Assembly (NCBI RefSeq): GCF_963682185.1
Contig: NZ_OY821667.1
Coordinates: 4,725,501 to 4,789,500 of the forward strand
Length of the DNA stretch: 64,000 nt
From: an uncultured Cohaesibacter sp.
GTDB taxonomy: Bacteria > Pseudomonadota > Alphaproteobacteria > Rhizobiales > Cohaesibacteraceae
Direction of reading: 5' to 3'
Position 1 is the first letter of the stretch. Each line of letters opens with the position of its first letter. The notes below the pieces were generated by a model. It did no database searches. It was not told where the DNA came from and was given only the letters and a program-made list of their open reading frames with translations. This document shows positions 15,699 to 25,176 of the stretch, one piece after another. The position numbers and the translations under genes were made by a program.

Positions 15699-17525
15699 CT
15701 AATAGTTTACATCGATTGCGATTTGATCGCGGCTTGGATCTGGCATGGCGATTGGCTTGGCTGGATCACACGCGCTATTGTCCCGCAAGACAACATGATC
15801 ATTCTGGACCGTAAGAGCATAAGGCTCGAACAACAGCGTGCCCGGTTTTTCCCCGTCGCCAGAAACCGAGAGCTCGGCGCGGAAACGCATCATGTTGCTG
15901 GCCAGACCATAGCTTGGCAAATCGGGTAGCAACTTGACGACCCCTTCGGTCACGATTTGTTGGTTGCTTTTGCTGGTCAGCGTCATATGGAACCCATCGC
16001 ACCAGTTTGCAGGAACCTCTCCCTCAATCAGCATGTCGCCTCCCAGCTCTGCGCCTGATCGAAGTCCTTCAATATTAACGCTGGCAGCAGAGAAGCCCTT
16101 GGCATTATGCCTGCTCACCCTGAGCGCTTCTCCACCAAAATGGGGGGCAAAGCGCTCTGAGAGCGAAGCACTGAAAATCGAGGCCGGAACATAGACATCA
16201 TACTGACCGTCGGCCACCGCCCCCAGAATTCCGGGATTGAAATGGAAGGAAAGGCCTGCAATCTTGCTGGCTTCGCGCGAGGGGACAAGCGTGAAATTCT
16301 GAAGGAGTGACAGGCTTGGTTGAAGATTCTTGAGCCAAGAATCCTGATCAGGCCGCACCAGCGTCCCCAGACGGATAGATTTCTGGCGTACGATATCGGT
16401 CTGGATATAGGCATCGATCAGCTTGATCGTGCTGCCCAGCTCATTGGCATCCTTGGCTTGAAACAAATCCTGCAGCCCGAATGGCGCATTGTTCACATTG
16501 TCATAGTTGAAGCTCAGGATCTGGCCAATCTGCTTTTGCCCATCAAGGCTCTTAACCTCTTCAAGATACAGAGAGCTGAAATCTGCTGAATAAAAACGGT
16601 CTTCGACGCGTCCCGTCACCACCAAAGCGGGGCGTTCTTCTAGCGGTGTTTTACTTTTTTGTGAGGCATCTGCCTGCGCGCTTGCTTCGTCGCCTTTCGC
16701 TATCTGTTTCTGCCGCTGGGTCTGCCATTGCTCAAGAGCGCGCTCTTCGAGAATATTGCGCAGATAGCGGCTCAGCATGGTGTGGTCCACCAACGCGTTT
16801 GGCATCAAATAGGTGATGGACGCGTCCTGTGAATAGAGTAGAAATGGCCTCTGCTGCGTAAATAATGCCGAAAAACTCTTGCGCAGCGCAGGGCCTGCAT
16901 TCACTGCTTCTTCAAGATCCGACGCATTTTTATCTGCAGCAGACAAAGGCGCAGCTTCCGGTTTTTCGGCCTCTGCGGTCGCGTCAGAGATTTCAGAAGG
17001 CATGCCACCTTCGGTGATGGGAGCAACTTCCAAAATTGGGGCCCCAATTTTCGGTTCACCAGTCTGTGCCGGGATATCAAGCTCATCCTGATTGAGTGAT
17101 GAAGGCACATTCGGCAGGAGCGGACTCGTCATGGAAGGTGGCATCGTCGACTGACCAGGTGAGGCCGCTGGTTTCGGCTCTGCCTTGTTGCTTTCGCTGG
17201 CAGCGCCAGCGGCCAACAGAGAGAAAGGGGCGGTTGGTCGGCCTGCCTTCATGACAAAGGGTGCGGTGCGAATATCTGACTGAAGAAGCCAAGGAGACCT
17301 GTTCCCCACCACAAGGGGCTGGCTCGCTCCGCGCACATCGATCCGTTTATAGACTACAGGTACAGCGCCCGTTGCGTTGGGCTTTTTTTCAAGCAAAGGC
17401 TGGGCAAGCGCAGAAGAAGTGGCAAGACAGACAGCGACAAACCCCAGCAGTCCAGCAGCCGCTTTGGGCGCTTTGCCAGCTTCGTCTGAGAGCCTCTGCC
17501 TATATTTGCCAGTCTGCGCTGTCAT
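15699..17525 (-). CDS. Large periplasmic protein with DUF3298/PdaC-like C-terminal half
   Basis: This 608-residue protein has an internal signal sequence (AAAGLLGFVAVCLATSSALA, cleavage near residue 41). A low-complexity Pro/Ala/Glu/Ser linker follows (about 100-215). The C-terminal half resembles the DUF3298/RsiV-type fold: a segment ending in ILSFNYDNVN, then PFGLQDLFQAKDANELGSTIKLID, and later NFTLVPSREASKIAGLSFHFNPGILGAVADGQYDVYVPASIF. That order (beta strands, DLF, helix, aromatic-rich strand, G-x-Y-x-V-x-V-P) is the family pattern. RsiV binds lysozyme and PdaC deacetylates peptidoglycan, but no anti-sigma region is present here. Its role is unknown. The ATG has an AGAG before it. It lies upstream of meaB on the same strand. 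Confidence 0.6.
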   Translation of the reverse strand: MTAQTGKYRQRLSDEAGKAPKAAAGLLGFVAVCLATSSALAQPLLEKKPNATGAVPVVYKRIDVRGASQPLVVGNRSPWLLQSDIRTAPFVMKAGRPTAPFSLLAAGAASESNKAEPKPAASPGQSTMPPSMTSPLLPNVPSSLNQDELDIPAQTGEPKIGAPILEVAPITEGGMPSEISDATAEAEKPEAAPLSAADKNASDLEEAVNAGPALRKSFSALFTQQRPFLLYSQDASITYLMPNALVDHTMLSRYLRNILEERALEQWQTQRQKQIAKGDEASAQADASQKSKTPLEERPALVVTGRVEDRFYSADFSSLYLEEVKSLDGQKQIGQILSFNYDNVNNAPFGLQDLFQAKDANELGSTIKLIDAYIQTDIVRQKSIRLGTLVRPDQDSWLKNLQPSLSLLQNFTLVPSREASKIAGLSFHFNPGILGAVADGQYDVYVPASIFSASLSERFAPHFGGEALRVSRHNAKGFSAASVNIEGLRSGAELGGDMLIEGEVPANWCDGFHMTLTSKSNQQIVTEGVVKLLPDLPSYGLASNMMRFRAELSVSGDGEKPGTLLFEPYALTVQNDHVVLRDNSACDPAKPIAMPDPSRDQIAIDVNY

Positions 17526-17680
17526 CTCATTTACTCTTTTCGCAAAAGGATTTGTTTTGCGGAAGGTTTGGTTTAAAAAAGTTTCCGGTCAATTTTGAGG
17601 CAGACGCCTCAATTTGCGCTACGAGCCATGGCCGAAAGACCATCACGCAGAAACGGGCTCTAAGTCAATGATTTAAAAGG

Positions 17681-18274
17681 CTAGGGTGTCCAGAGAATGC
17701 GCTGCAGCGTCGCCCTTTGCAAATCGGATGAGGACGGTAGTCGATCAAACGGGCCCTTATATTCTGAAATGGCAAAGACAAGTGAAACCTTCTCGGTGTT
17801 TGCTGCCTTGCAGATGGCCATACCGCGCCAGAGATTTTTGCCCACACGACAGGCTCTGCGCGGCAGATGTACCTGTGCGAAGGTCATGCCGAGGCGCTCA
17901 CCATTGGGGCCGGCAACCGCATCGCCAACACCATGGACAACGCCGATTTTGCCACCGGTGCCTTTGAAAATCTGAACCATCTGCATGCCGTCGCGAAAGG
18001 CCGCGTAGGTCCACTGGGTGTCGTTCTCACCGGCGGTCTGGATCGTCTCGATGTCAAAGCCGGGCAGGGCTGCTCCGATGGACTTGGGCCCGTAGCCTGT
18101 CTCCGGAGTTAGGCCACTAATACCTGCATCTGTGACTGTCAGAACGGCCCGCGGCGGCGGAGCGCCAGCTGAATCCGTCATGGATCCCATCGGAACGCTG
18201 CAACCAGCCAGAGTGAGCAATAGGGCAAAACCGGGAAGGGAACGCAAAACTGATTTGAGCAATAGTGTGTGCAT
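17681..18274 (-). CDS. DUF1131 (YfeY-like) lipoprotein
   Basis: The 197-residue product has a lipoprotein signal (LPGFALLLTLAGC, acylated Cys near residue 25). The rest resembles E. coli YfeY (DUF1131), an RpoE-regulated outer-membrane-associated lipoprotein of unknown function. Shared features are the early GISGLTPETGYG region, the central MQMVQIFKGTGGKIGVV segment, two cysteines (RRACRVG, MAICKAAN), and the ending YKGPFDRLPSSSDLQRATLQRILW, matching GPxxxxPSxxxLxxxxxxxIxW of YfeY. The ATG at 18274 is preferred over a TTG one codon upstream; its ribosome site is poor. It shares strand and envelope location with the DUF3298-like gene 155 bases downstream. Confidence 0.75.
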   Translation of the reverse strand: MHTLLLKSVLRSLPGFALLLTLAGCSVPMGSMTDSAGAPPPRAVLTVTDAGISGLTPETGYGPKSIGAALPGFDIETIQTAGENDTQWTYAAFRDGMQMVQIFKGTGGKIGVVHGVGDAVAGPNGERLGMTFAQVHLPRRACRVGKNLWRGMAICKAANTEKVSLVFAISEYKGPFDRLPSSSDLQRATLQRILWTP

Positions 18275-18277
18275 CAA

Positions 18278-18630
18278 TGATACCGATTAAAAACAGAGGT
18301 GCAGGCGCAAATGCAGCCTGTCGCATGGTCGAAACACCAGCCGCTGAATGCATAGCAGATTCGGAAGAGAAGGCCAGTCGCAACACCGCATTAAGCCCGC
18401 ATCCTCCCTATTTGATCCAGAGACGGACAATTTGGAAAACTCGGCGAAAGTGTATATGTGTGACCAAATTATTCAAGCTCTGAATGCATATACCTTCTTG
18501 GGTGAATCTGCCGCAGAGAAATGCGGTGCTTCGCAAGCGTCTGATGTCTTCTCTTAAGTGACTAGGCACTACCTAAATCCGGATCTGGGCGTTAGTTTGG
18601 CAAATGCCTGAGAGAGCGAAAGAAAAGATC
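18278..18630. other. Intergenic, no gene seen
   Basis: The stretch contains the DUF1131 promoter region at its left and the M20 peptidase terminator at its right edge. I see no convincing coding frame or repeat. Confidence 0.5.
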
Positions 18631-18663
18631 AAAAAGAGGCTGAACCCTTGAGGGCCCAGCCTC
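18631..18663 (-). terminator. Terminator after the M20 peptidase gene
   Basis: GAGGCTG (18636-18642) pairs with CAGCCTC (18657-18663), and the minus-strand transcript continues with TTTTTGATCTTTT. It is 27 bases past the stop. Confidence 0.85.
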
Positions 18664-18689
18664 ACATCGATTGGAAGCTTGCTCTTTGC

Positions 18690-20078
18690 CTATTCGGCCA
18701 GAGCTGCCAGAACGCGAACCCAGGAGCGGATGCCCTTGTGGTAGCTTTCGAGATTGTATTTCTCGTTCGGCGAATGGATATTGTCGGTTTCAAGTGCATA
18801 GCCGATGAGCATGGAATCCATACCCAGAATATCCTTGAATTCGCTAACGATCGGAATGGAGCCGCCCATGCCCATCATGATGGTGTCTTTGCCCCATTCA
18901 TCCTTGAGTGCTGCGGCACCCTTTTTAAGGGGTGGGAAGTCAGCAGAAAGGCTGTGACCGGGTGCAGAGCCATGTTCGGTATAGTCAACCGAGCAATCCG
19001 CGGGCAGGCGCTCCTCGACGAAAGCGCGCAGATTTTCGCGGATTTTGTCAGGGTCCTGTTTGCCCACGAGACGACAGGAAATCTTGGCCGACGCCTGAGA
19101 CGCAATCACGGTCTTGAAGCCCGAGCCGGTGTAGCCACCCGTAATGCCGTTGAATTCGCAAGTCGGGCGTGCGTTGAGCTGCTCATAAACACTATAGCCG
19201 GTTTCCCCTGCCGGAATAGAAAGACCGACATCTTTGAGGAATTCCGCTTCATCAAATGGCAGCGCATCCCATTGGGCTTTCACATCCGGAGCAAGCTCTT
19301 CCACGCCGTCATAAAAGCCCGGAATCTGAACCCTTCCATTGTCATCATGCAAATCAGCAAGGATGCGCGAGAGAATCCGGATCGGGTTCGCTGCAGGACC
19401 GCCATAGGACCCGGAATGCAGATCGCGGTTTGCTGCCGTGATGGTGATTTCTTCGCCCATCAGGCCGCGCAACATCGTTGTGATCGCTGGTGTTTCGGGA
19501 TCGAACATGGTGGTGTCGCACACTAGGGCCAGATCCTTGGAAAGCTCGTCCTTATGCTCATTGAGGAAAGGCAACAGGCTTGAAGAGCCGCTTTCTTCTT
19601 CCCCTTCAAACAGAATGGAAACCGCAATCGGCAGGGAGCCATTGATTTCCTTATAAGCGCGGCAGGCTTCCACAAAGGTCAGCATCTGGCCTTTGTCGTC
19701 AGAAGAGCCTCGGCCGAAGATCATTTTAACGCCGTCTTTTTCGAAAACCTTGGCATTGAAGGGATCGTCGTCCCACAATTCCAGTGGATCAACAGGCTGG
19801 ACATCATAGTGGGCGTAAAACAGAACATGAGGGCCCGGCTTGGCAGACGTATCGCTGTCGTGTCCAACGACCATCGGATGCCCCGGGGTCTGGTGAACGC
19901 GCGTGTCGATTCCGATGCCATTCAGCTCTTTTGCAATCCAGTCGGCTGCCTTCTGGCATTCTTCCTTATAGGCGGGATCGGTGGAAATGGATTTGAAGCC
20001 AACCAGTGTAATCAGGCGTTTGAGGGAAGCATCGAAATTGGCGTCGACCTGCGCCAATACGGAATCAAGATTTGTCAT
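18690..20078 (-). CDS. M20 family dipeptidase/metallopeptidase
   Basis: The 462-residue protein is a dizinc M20 peptidase of the carnosinase/DUG1-like group that hydrolyses dipeptides in the cytoplasm. Metal ligands are visible: H90 in FYAHYDVQP with D92 beside it, the bridging aspartate in GRGSSDDKG (about 127), the glutamates of FEGEEESGS (about 160-162), an aspartate in LVCDTTMFD, and the late histidine in DNIHSPNE. The dimerisation (lid) domain is inserted at about 200-360, including RDLHSGSYGGP. The length fits the subfamily. A terminator follows, and the gene appears monocistronic. Confidence 0.92.
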   Translation of the reverse strand: MTNLDSVLAQVDANFDASLKRLITLVGFKSISTDPAYKEECQKAADWIAKELNGIGIDTRVHQTPGHPMVVGHDSDTSAKPGPHVLFYAHYDVQPVDPLELWDDDPFNAKVFEKDGVKMIFGRGSSDDKGQMLTFVEACRAYKEINGSLPIAVSILFEGEEESGSSSLLPFLNEHKDELSKDLALVCDTTMFDPETPAITTMLRGLMGEEITITAANRDLHSGSYGGPAANPIRILSRILADLHDDNGRVQIPGFYDGVEELAPDVKAQWDALPFDEAEFLKDVGLSIPAGETGYSVYEQLNARPTCEFNGITGGYTGSGFKTVIASQASAKISCRLVGKQDPDKIRENLRAFVEERLPADCSVDYTEHGSAPGHSLSADFPPLKKGAAALKDEWGKDTIMMGMGGSIPIVSEFKDILGMDSMLIGYALETDNIHSPNEKYNLESYHKGIRSWVRVLAALAE

Positions 20079-20234
20079 GAAATTACCTTATCGGAACGGA
20101 ATAAGCACGCGCTTGAGCGCAATGCTGATGGCCCAAACGCTATCAGCTTCCTGATGGTGACGCCAGCCTTGCTCTAGTAACTTTCACACATGTCTCAGAT
20201 TTGATCCAGAGAGCTGTGATCAGCCACCATTGGT

Positions 20235-21137
20235 TTAGAGAAAGACCACTTCTTCCTCAGCAGAACGGCCTGAACGGCCCGGTGTGGAGAGCGTTGACAT
20301 ATCGATGTCGAAATCGTTCGAGAGAAATGGATCGGGGCCGTCTGTGAGAGCGCCATTCCCCGCTTCATTGGTGAGGGGCAGCGTGCTGGTAGCTATATTT
20401 TCAGCAAGACTTGAAGGCTGATCGGGCGTTGCGCCGTTTTCCCTTATGGCAACAGAATTAGGTACATCTTGCGCATTGAGCTGCTTCATGGCGGTTTGCA
20501 TGGCTGACATCTGCTCAATGGCTGTCGTATTTGCTGATGGAGCCTTGGCGTTTGATGTCGTCTCTTCGGTCTCGTCGGCTCCCGTGCTCTGAGACCTAAT
20601 CCTCTTTACGGCAAAGCTCTTGCTAAGAGCCTCAGCACTTGCAGCATCTTCTGGTGGGTTTGCTTGGCTCTTGAGAGCGGGAACAGGGACCTTCTTTCTT
20701 GGCTTTGACCAGCCGAGTTCTTCATCACTTTGCGGAACAAAGCGTGCTGCTAGCTCAAGATGTTTGCGAACCGTATCAATTGATGTGGGGAGAATTACGA
20801 GGGATGCGATACCCAGTTTGCGCGCGTTGATCACATCCTGTGCCGTCGCCTTCTTGGAGCAGAGAATAAGACATACACCGCGCCCGCCGGAAAATTCTAC
20901 CTGTCTTGCCGGAATGAGCATCTTGGCAATATGCTCAGGACCATAGCTCTCATCAACAAAGACAACATCCGCTTGCCCTGCGGCAACAATAGAGATTGCC
21001 TGCTCAATGTCAGACATGGAGAGCGGATGCTCTATGTCACAATTTTTGAGTAGATTGGCCCACAATTGACGGTCATGGCGCCTTGGGGCTAAAACCATGA
21101 CTGATAGGCTTTTGACTGGTATCAAGCGACGCGACAC
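20235..21137 (-). CDS. Atypical receiver-like protein with disordered tail
   Basis: The first 135 residues look like a CheY-type fold: LSVMVLAPRRHDRQLWANLL for the first strand and helix, an aspartate at the phospho-site in DVVFVDESYG, and CLILCSKKA for the fourth strand. The usual Lys-Pro near the fifth strand is replaced by VILPTS, so the switch lysine is missing. The remaining 165 residues are low-complexity Ser/Thr/Ala/Glu-rich sequence. I choose a GTG at 21137 because GAGG precedes it at correct spacing; an in-frame TTG at 21227 would add 30 residues without a ribosome site. Function is unknown, and a signalling or polarity scaffold is possible. Confidence 0.6.
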   Translation of the reverse strand: MSRRLIPVKSLSVMVLAPRRHDRQLWANLLKNCDIEHPLSMSDIEQAISIVAAGQADVVFVDESYGPEHIAKMLIPARQVEFSGGRGVCLILCSKKATAQDVINARKLGIASLVILPTSIDTVRKHLELAARFVPQSDEELGWSKPRKKVPVPALKSQANPPEDAASAEALSKSFAVKRIRSQSTGADETEETTSNAKAPSANTTAIEQMSAMQTAMKQLNAQDVPNSVAIRENGATPDQPSSLAENIATSTLPLTNEAGNGALTDGPDPFLSNDFDIDMSTLSTPGRSGRSAEEEVVFL

Positions 21138-21346
21138 TTTTGCCTCATTTATTATTGTTGTTAAGGCCTCAGACCCCAGTTGTCCTAACCTAACGTTTCT
21201 TGACCCCTGATTTGTACAAGAATGCAAAAATAGGCCACACCTACTGGTGATGGCCCATGATTGCTAACAATTCCTTGTAATTCGTAAAAATTCAAGAATT
21301 TATATAAGTGTCAGTTAACAGGAACTTGCGTCAATAGAACAGTCGT

Positions 21347-22930
21347 TTACCGTCCGCTTTTAAGGCTGCCCAAAATGCCTCTTACAATGGCTCTGCCTAA
21401 AGAAGAGGCAACCGAGCGGACGACGGATTTCATCGCGGCCTCGGCAACAGTTTGTCTGCCAGAACTGCGTCTGCTGGATGATTTGCGCGTTTCGCTTTGT
21501 GGGCGATCATCCCTATCGAAATCAGGCAATGTGAAGCCTGTGCGGCCTTTGTTCTTGGTCTTGCTTATCTCTTCTTGCTGACGTTGCTCTTCTTCTCGTT
21601 CGATCTTATTCTGCGCTCTGCTCTGCAAGACTTCATAGGCGCTTTCCCGATCCACAACCCGATCATAGATACCCAGAATGGGGCTATTGGTTATGATTTC
21701 TTTGCGTTCGCTCTCCGTAAGAGGCCCAATGCGTGAGCTCGGTGGGCGGATCAGGGTGCGCTGAACCATGGATGGCACGCCCTTCTTCAGCAAAGTGGAG
21801 ACCAGCGCCTCACCGACGCCCAACTCTGTGATGACCTGCCGGGTATCAAGTGCCGGATTGGGGCGGAAGGTGTCGGCTGCTACCCGAACGGCCTTTTGGT
21901 CGCGAGGGGTATAAGCTCTTAGTGCATGCTGTATACGGTTGCCAAGCTGGGACAATACGTCATCGGGCACATCAAGCGGGTTTTGCGTAACGAAATAGAC
22001 GCCAACGCCCTTGGAGCGGATCAGCTTTACCACCTGTTCCACCTTATCAACGAGCACTTTCGGGGCATCTTCAAACAAGAGATGTGCCTCGTCAAAGAAG
22101 AAGACCAGCCGCGGTCTATTCCTATCGCCGACTTCTGGCAGTTCCTCGAACAATTCCGAGAGAAGCCACAATAGGAAAGTCGCATAAAGGCGAGGGGATT
22201 GCATTAGCTTGTCTGCAGCCAGAATGGATACAATGCCGCGACCATCTCGCGTGGTGCGCATCAGATCCAGGATGTCGAGCGCGGTCTCGCCGAAGAAATG
22301 CTCTGCGCCCTGTTGCTCTAGAACCAGCAGGTCGCGCTGGATGGCTCCTATCGAGGCGGTGGAGATATTGCCATATACGGTTGAAAGCTCTTTGCGCCTC
22401 TCTTCCATATTTACGAGAAGTGCCCGTAGATCTTTCAGGTCCAGCAACAACATGCCTTCGTCATCGGCCAGCTTGAAGGCAATGTTGAGAATGCCCTCCT
22501 GCGTATCATTCAAGCCGAGCAGACGGGCAAGCAGCAACGGTCCCATATCTGTGATGGTCGTTCGTACAGGGTGCCCTTGCTCACCAAACAGATCCCAGAA
22601 GATGGTTGGCACGGACGCGAAGTCATAGTCTTCACTAAGGCCGATTGTCTCTGCACGTTTGGTTAGAAAGTCTTTCGCTTCCCCTTTGGCCGCTAGCCCG
22701 GAGAGATCTCCCTTGACGTCGGCACAAAAGACAGGAACGCCGGCATTGGAAAAGCCTTCTGCGAGAATTTGCAGCGAGACTGTCTTGCCCGTTCCTGTCG
22801 CTCCCGTGATCAGTCCGTGCCGGTTAGCCAGAGAAAGGGTCAGATATTCACCCTGACTGGTTTGCGTGCCGTCTTCAGCAGAGAGAAAAGAGGTGCCGAG
22901 ATAAACGGCCTCATCATGCAACATGGTCAT
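21347..22930 (-). CDS. HerA-like helicase, DUF853 (YjgR) family ATPase
   Basis: This 527-residue protein is a HerA/FtsK-superfamily P-loop ATPase of the DUF853/YjgR type. Walker A is GATGTGKT (residues 43-50), Walker B is [11 protein letters not shown] (about 273-283), and a sensor-like [37 protein letters not shown] block follows. The C-terminus has a charged coiled region ([10 protein letters not shown]) and a basic Ser/Arg tail ending in an amphipathic helix. YjgR biochemical function is unresolved; DNA translocation is inferred from the fold. The start is ATG at 22930, with AGGATAAGCC upstream, and an ATG two codons later is possible. Confidence 0.92.
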   Translation of the reverse strand: MTMLHDEAVYLGTSFLSAEDGTQTSQGEYLTLSLANRHGLITGATGTGKTVSLQILAEGFSNAGVPVFCADVKGDLSGLAAKGEAKDFLTKRAETIGLSEDYDFASVPTIFWDLFGEQGHPVRTTITDMGPLLLARLLGLNDTQEGILNIAFKLADDEGMLLLDLKDLRALLVNMEERRKELSTVYGNISTASIGAIQRDLLVLEQQGAEHFFGETALDILDLMRTTRDGRGIVSILAADKLMQSPRLYATFLLWLLSELFEELPEVGDRNRPRLVFFFDEAHLLFEDAPKVLVDKVEQVVKLIRSKGVGVYFVTQNPLDVPDDVLSQLGNRIQHALRAYTPRDQKAVRVAADTFRPNPALDTRQVITELGVGEALVSTLLKKGVPSMVQRTLIRPPSSRIGPLTESERKEIITNSPILGIYDRVVDRESAYEVLQSRAQNKIEREEEQRQQEEISKTKNKGRTGFTLPDFDRDDRPQSETRKSSSRRSSGRQTVAEAAMKSVVRSVASSLGRAIVRGILGSLKSGR

Positions 22931-23320
22931 GGCTTATCCTGTTCTGAATCTTTGGCTTCCCAATCATCCCTGAAGTCCGGTCCTCCCAGTAGATTGAAAT
23001 GCAAACGCTTAGTAAGGTCCAAATCCTGACAATAAAGTCTTGGTTCAAAGGCGCACTCTATTCAAAGGCGCAAATGCTAATGCAATGTCAGAAGTGCAAT
23101 ATACCGAATCTTTTACGTTGGTTGATCTGTCTGCGCAATATGATTGATCGTTACCGGACCAGCTATCAGACAATAGAAGCCATGTTTCCGGTGCTTGGAT
23201 AGATCATTCCCGGTGATTGGTCGAATGACAGATCAATCAGCTGTTTCTTTCATGGCCTATTGTAAGCTATGTAAAGACTCAAACGCCTTATTCTGTGCCA
23301 TTTACATTCAGGAGTTCATT
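22931..23320. other. Divergent intergenic region
   Basis: These 390 bases lie between the DUF853 gene and the DUF2267-like gene and must contain promoters for both. I see no terminator, repeat or reliable frame. Confidence 0.5.
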
Positions 23321-23722
23321 ATGGAACAAGTCATTGCCCGGATCGCGTCAGCTGCAGGAATACCCGAAGACCTCGCCATGACTGCCGTCAAGATCATTCT
23401 CAATTTTCTTTCCAAAGAAGCCCCCGAAGACAAGATGAACATGCTGGTTGAGGCGTTGGGAGCGCAGTCGCTTATGGAAAGTGCTGCTGAAAGCGAGGAA
23501 AGCGGCGGCGGGCTGCTGGGCGGCTTGATGGGTGCGATGGGCGGCATGGGTGGCATGGGCGGTGCTATGGCTGCGCTGAACCAACTGACCAGCGAAGGCC
23601 TCAGCATGGGGGAGATCCAGACCGTTGCTTCGGAGTTGATTACCGTCGCCAAGGAAAATGCAGACGATAGTCTGGTGGACGATGTCGTCAATTCTGTGCC
23701 TGCACTTCGCCAGATCCTGTAA
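23321..23722 (+). CDS. DUF2267-like protein with Gly/Met-rich centre
   Basis: The 133-residue protein has a helical N-terminus (MEQVIARIASAAGIPEDLAMTAVKIILNFLSKEAPEDK), a glycine/methionine-rich middle (about 65-85) built of GGM repeats, and a C-terminal helical part ending VPALRQIL. Short proteins of this plan are common in Hyphomicrobiales and are usually annotated DUF2267-like; function is unknown. The ATG at 23321 follows AGGAG by seven bases, which decides it over an upstream in-frame start. A DUF4332 gene follows 150 bases later on the same strand. Confidence 0.7.
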   Translation: MEQVIARIASAAGIPEDLAMTAVKIILNFLSKEAPEDKMNMLVEALGAQSLMESAAESEESGGGLLGGLMGAMGGMGGMGGAMAALNQLTSEGLSMGEIQTVASELITVAKENADDSLVDDVVNSVPALRQIL

Positions 23723-23875
23723 TCAGGCACATCTAATACTTGCAGGCTGCCTCTTTATACTACACTGTGTTGGTGGTGATCATACCCTATGCTCGCTGCC
23801 AACAATCAGGAGGATGGCGCCGGGCGGACCAAGGGAAAATGGTTCGGTCACCATTCATTCGTGTGGAGGCAAATA

Positions 23876-24286
23876 ATGACATCTTATTCTATTGCAAAAA
23901 TCGAGGGAATCGGCCCGGCCTATACCGAGAAGCTGAAGGCTGTTGGCATCACCAACACCAACGCCTATCTGGAAAAAGCCAAGGATGCTGCTGGGCGCAA
24001 GGCTCTGGAAGAGGAGACCGGCATAGACCATGCCCGCATCCTCAAATGGGCGAACATGGCAGATCTGATGCGCATCAAGGGCGTGGGGGAGGAATATTCT
24101 GAATTGCTCGAAGCGGCCGGTGTAGATACGGTCAAGGAATTGCGCAATCGTAACGCCGTCAACCTGACCGCCGCGATGAAAGACGCCAACGTGGAGAAGA
24201 AACTCGTTCGACAGGTTCCTGCTCTGGCAAATGTTGAAAGATGGGTTGCAGAGGCAAAGCAATTGCCGCCCATGATGACCTACTAA
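23876..24286 (+). CDS. DUF4332 helix-hairpin-helix protein
   Basis: The 136-residue protein contains two helix-hairpin-helix-like units: IAKIEGIGPAYTEKLKAVGI (about 6-25) and LMRIKGVGEEYSELLEAAGV (about 64-83). This is the DUF4332 pattern, related to HhH DNA-binding repeats of topoisomerases and polymerases. DNA binding is plausible but not shown. The ATG at 23876 is selected because GGAGG lies six bases upstream. The gene ends at a strong bidirectional terminator shared with the convergent luxR-type gene. Confidence 0.88.
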   Translation: MTSYSIAKIEGIGPAYTEKLKAVGITNTNAYLEKAKDAAGRKALEEETGIDHARILKWANMADLMRIKGVGEEYSELLEAAGVDTVKELRNRNAVNLTAAMKDANVEKKLVRQVPALANVERWVAEAKQLPPMMTY

Positions 24287-24307
24287 CAATTTGCCAGATT
24301 GGCATCG

Positions 24308-24344
24308 AAAAGCCAGCGACACATCTCGCTGGCTTTTTCTTTTC
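24308..24344. terminator. Terminator between DUF4332 and luxR-type genes
   Basis: AGCCAGCGA (24311-24319) pairs with TCGCTGGCT (24326-24334) around CACATC, followed by TTTTTCTTTT on the plus strand and TTTTCG on the minus strand. Confidence 0.9.
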
Positions 24345-24435
24345 TTCGAGCGCTTTAGGCGCGGTTTCTTGTAGAACGGCGCAGCTTCGCTCGAATGGTG
24401 CTGCAAAGACTCAATATGATCCGCTCTTTATGAGA

Positions 24436-25176
24436 TCAGCGGAGCTGGATCTGACCATAACGCATGGCCTCAACAACTGTTTGCGTTTTGTTGGCCGCCT
24501 GCATTTTCTCAGATGCATTTTGCAGATGGGCATGAACGGTGCGCTGTGAGATATGGAGTTCGTCGGCGATGTCTCCGGCGGTTTTCCCTTCGGCCGTCAT
24601 GCTTAGAACCAACTTTTCACGCGTTGAAAGTTCTCCCGGTCGGCTGGAAAGAATCGGATGAACCGAATGCATTTCGGCCAATTCATGCTGAATGGTTGTT
24701 GTCAGGGCTGTCAGCTCTCGCTCGGATACATTCAACTCAGGTCCGGCTACGCAGATGGCCACTTGCATGACATTAAAATGATGTACATGAATGCCGATCA
24801 GGGTGCGATAGGTGCGAGGGCTGGAGCCGCTGCGCTGCAAAAGGCCAATGAGCGAGGAGTCCTTGATCCAGCTATTTTCCTTTTCATCGAGATTCCAGCA
24901 TGTTGGTTTGGAAAGAACGGCAATGCGCCGCAAAAGATCGTCACTGCCGCGCACTTGTGCAAGATGTGCGCTGGACAGAATGCTATCACCCCAGTGTTGA
25001 TAGAGGACCAGTTTGCCAAGGTCGCGGCCGGGAAGGGGAAGACCTGTGATAAGAATATGCTCTGCACCGAACGATCTGAAACGTGATACGACACTCTCAA
25101 AAAATGCGTCCGGATTTTTTGCTGGTTGAGTGACAGAAATGGTCTTGTCAGAGGGAGCCCAACGGGAATCAGTCAT
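24436..25176 (-). CDS. LuxR-family regulator with autoinducer-binding-like domain (solo)
   Basis: The product, 246 residues from the ATG at 25176, has an N-terminal domain of the autoinducer-binding type (about 20-160), including FRSFGAEHILITGLPLPG and LVLYQHWGDSIL, where the tryptophan matches the conserved ligand-pocket position. The C-terminal GerE helix-turn-helix is clear: LSTREKLVLSMTAEGKTAGDIADELHISQRTVHAHLQNASEKMQAANKTQTV. No LuxI synthase gene is in the window, so this looks like a LuxR solo. An in-frame TTG at 25254 would lengthen it by 26 residues; the family length favours 25176. It is convergent with the DUF4332 gene. Confidence 0.85.
   Translation of the reverse strand: MTDSRWAPSDKTISVTQPAKNPDAFFESVVSRFRSFGAEHILITGLPLPGRDLGKLVLYQHWGDSILSSAHLAQVRGSDDLLRRIAVLSKPTCWNLDEKENSWIKDSSLIGLLQRSGSSPRTYRTLIGIHVHHFNVMQVAICVAGPELNVSERELTALTTTIQHELAEMHSVHPILSSRPGELSTREKLVLSMTAEGKTAGDIADELHISQRTVHAHLQNASEKMQAANKTQTVVEAMRYGQIQLR

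Noticed and set aside
21321-21347. GGAAC-N18-CGTT resembling an EcfG promoter
   Set aside because: Spacing is longer than the usual 16-17 bases and it points into the 3' end of a convergent gene with nothing downstream.
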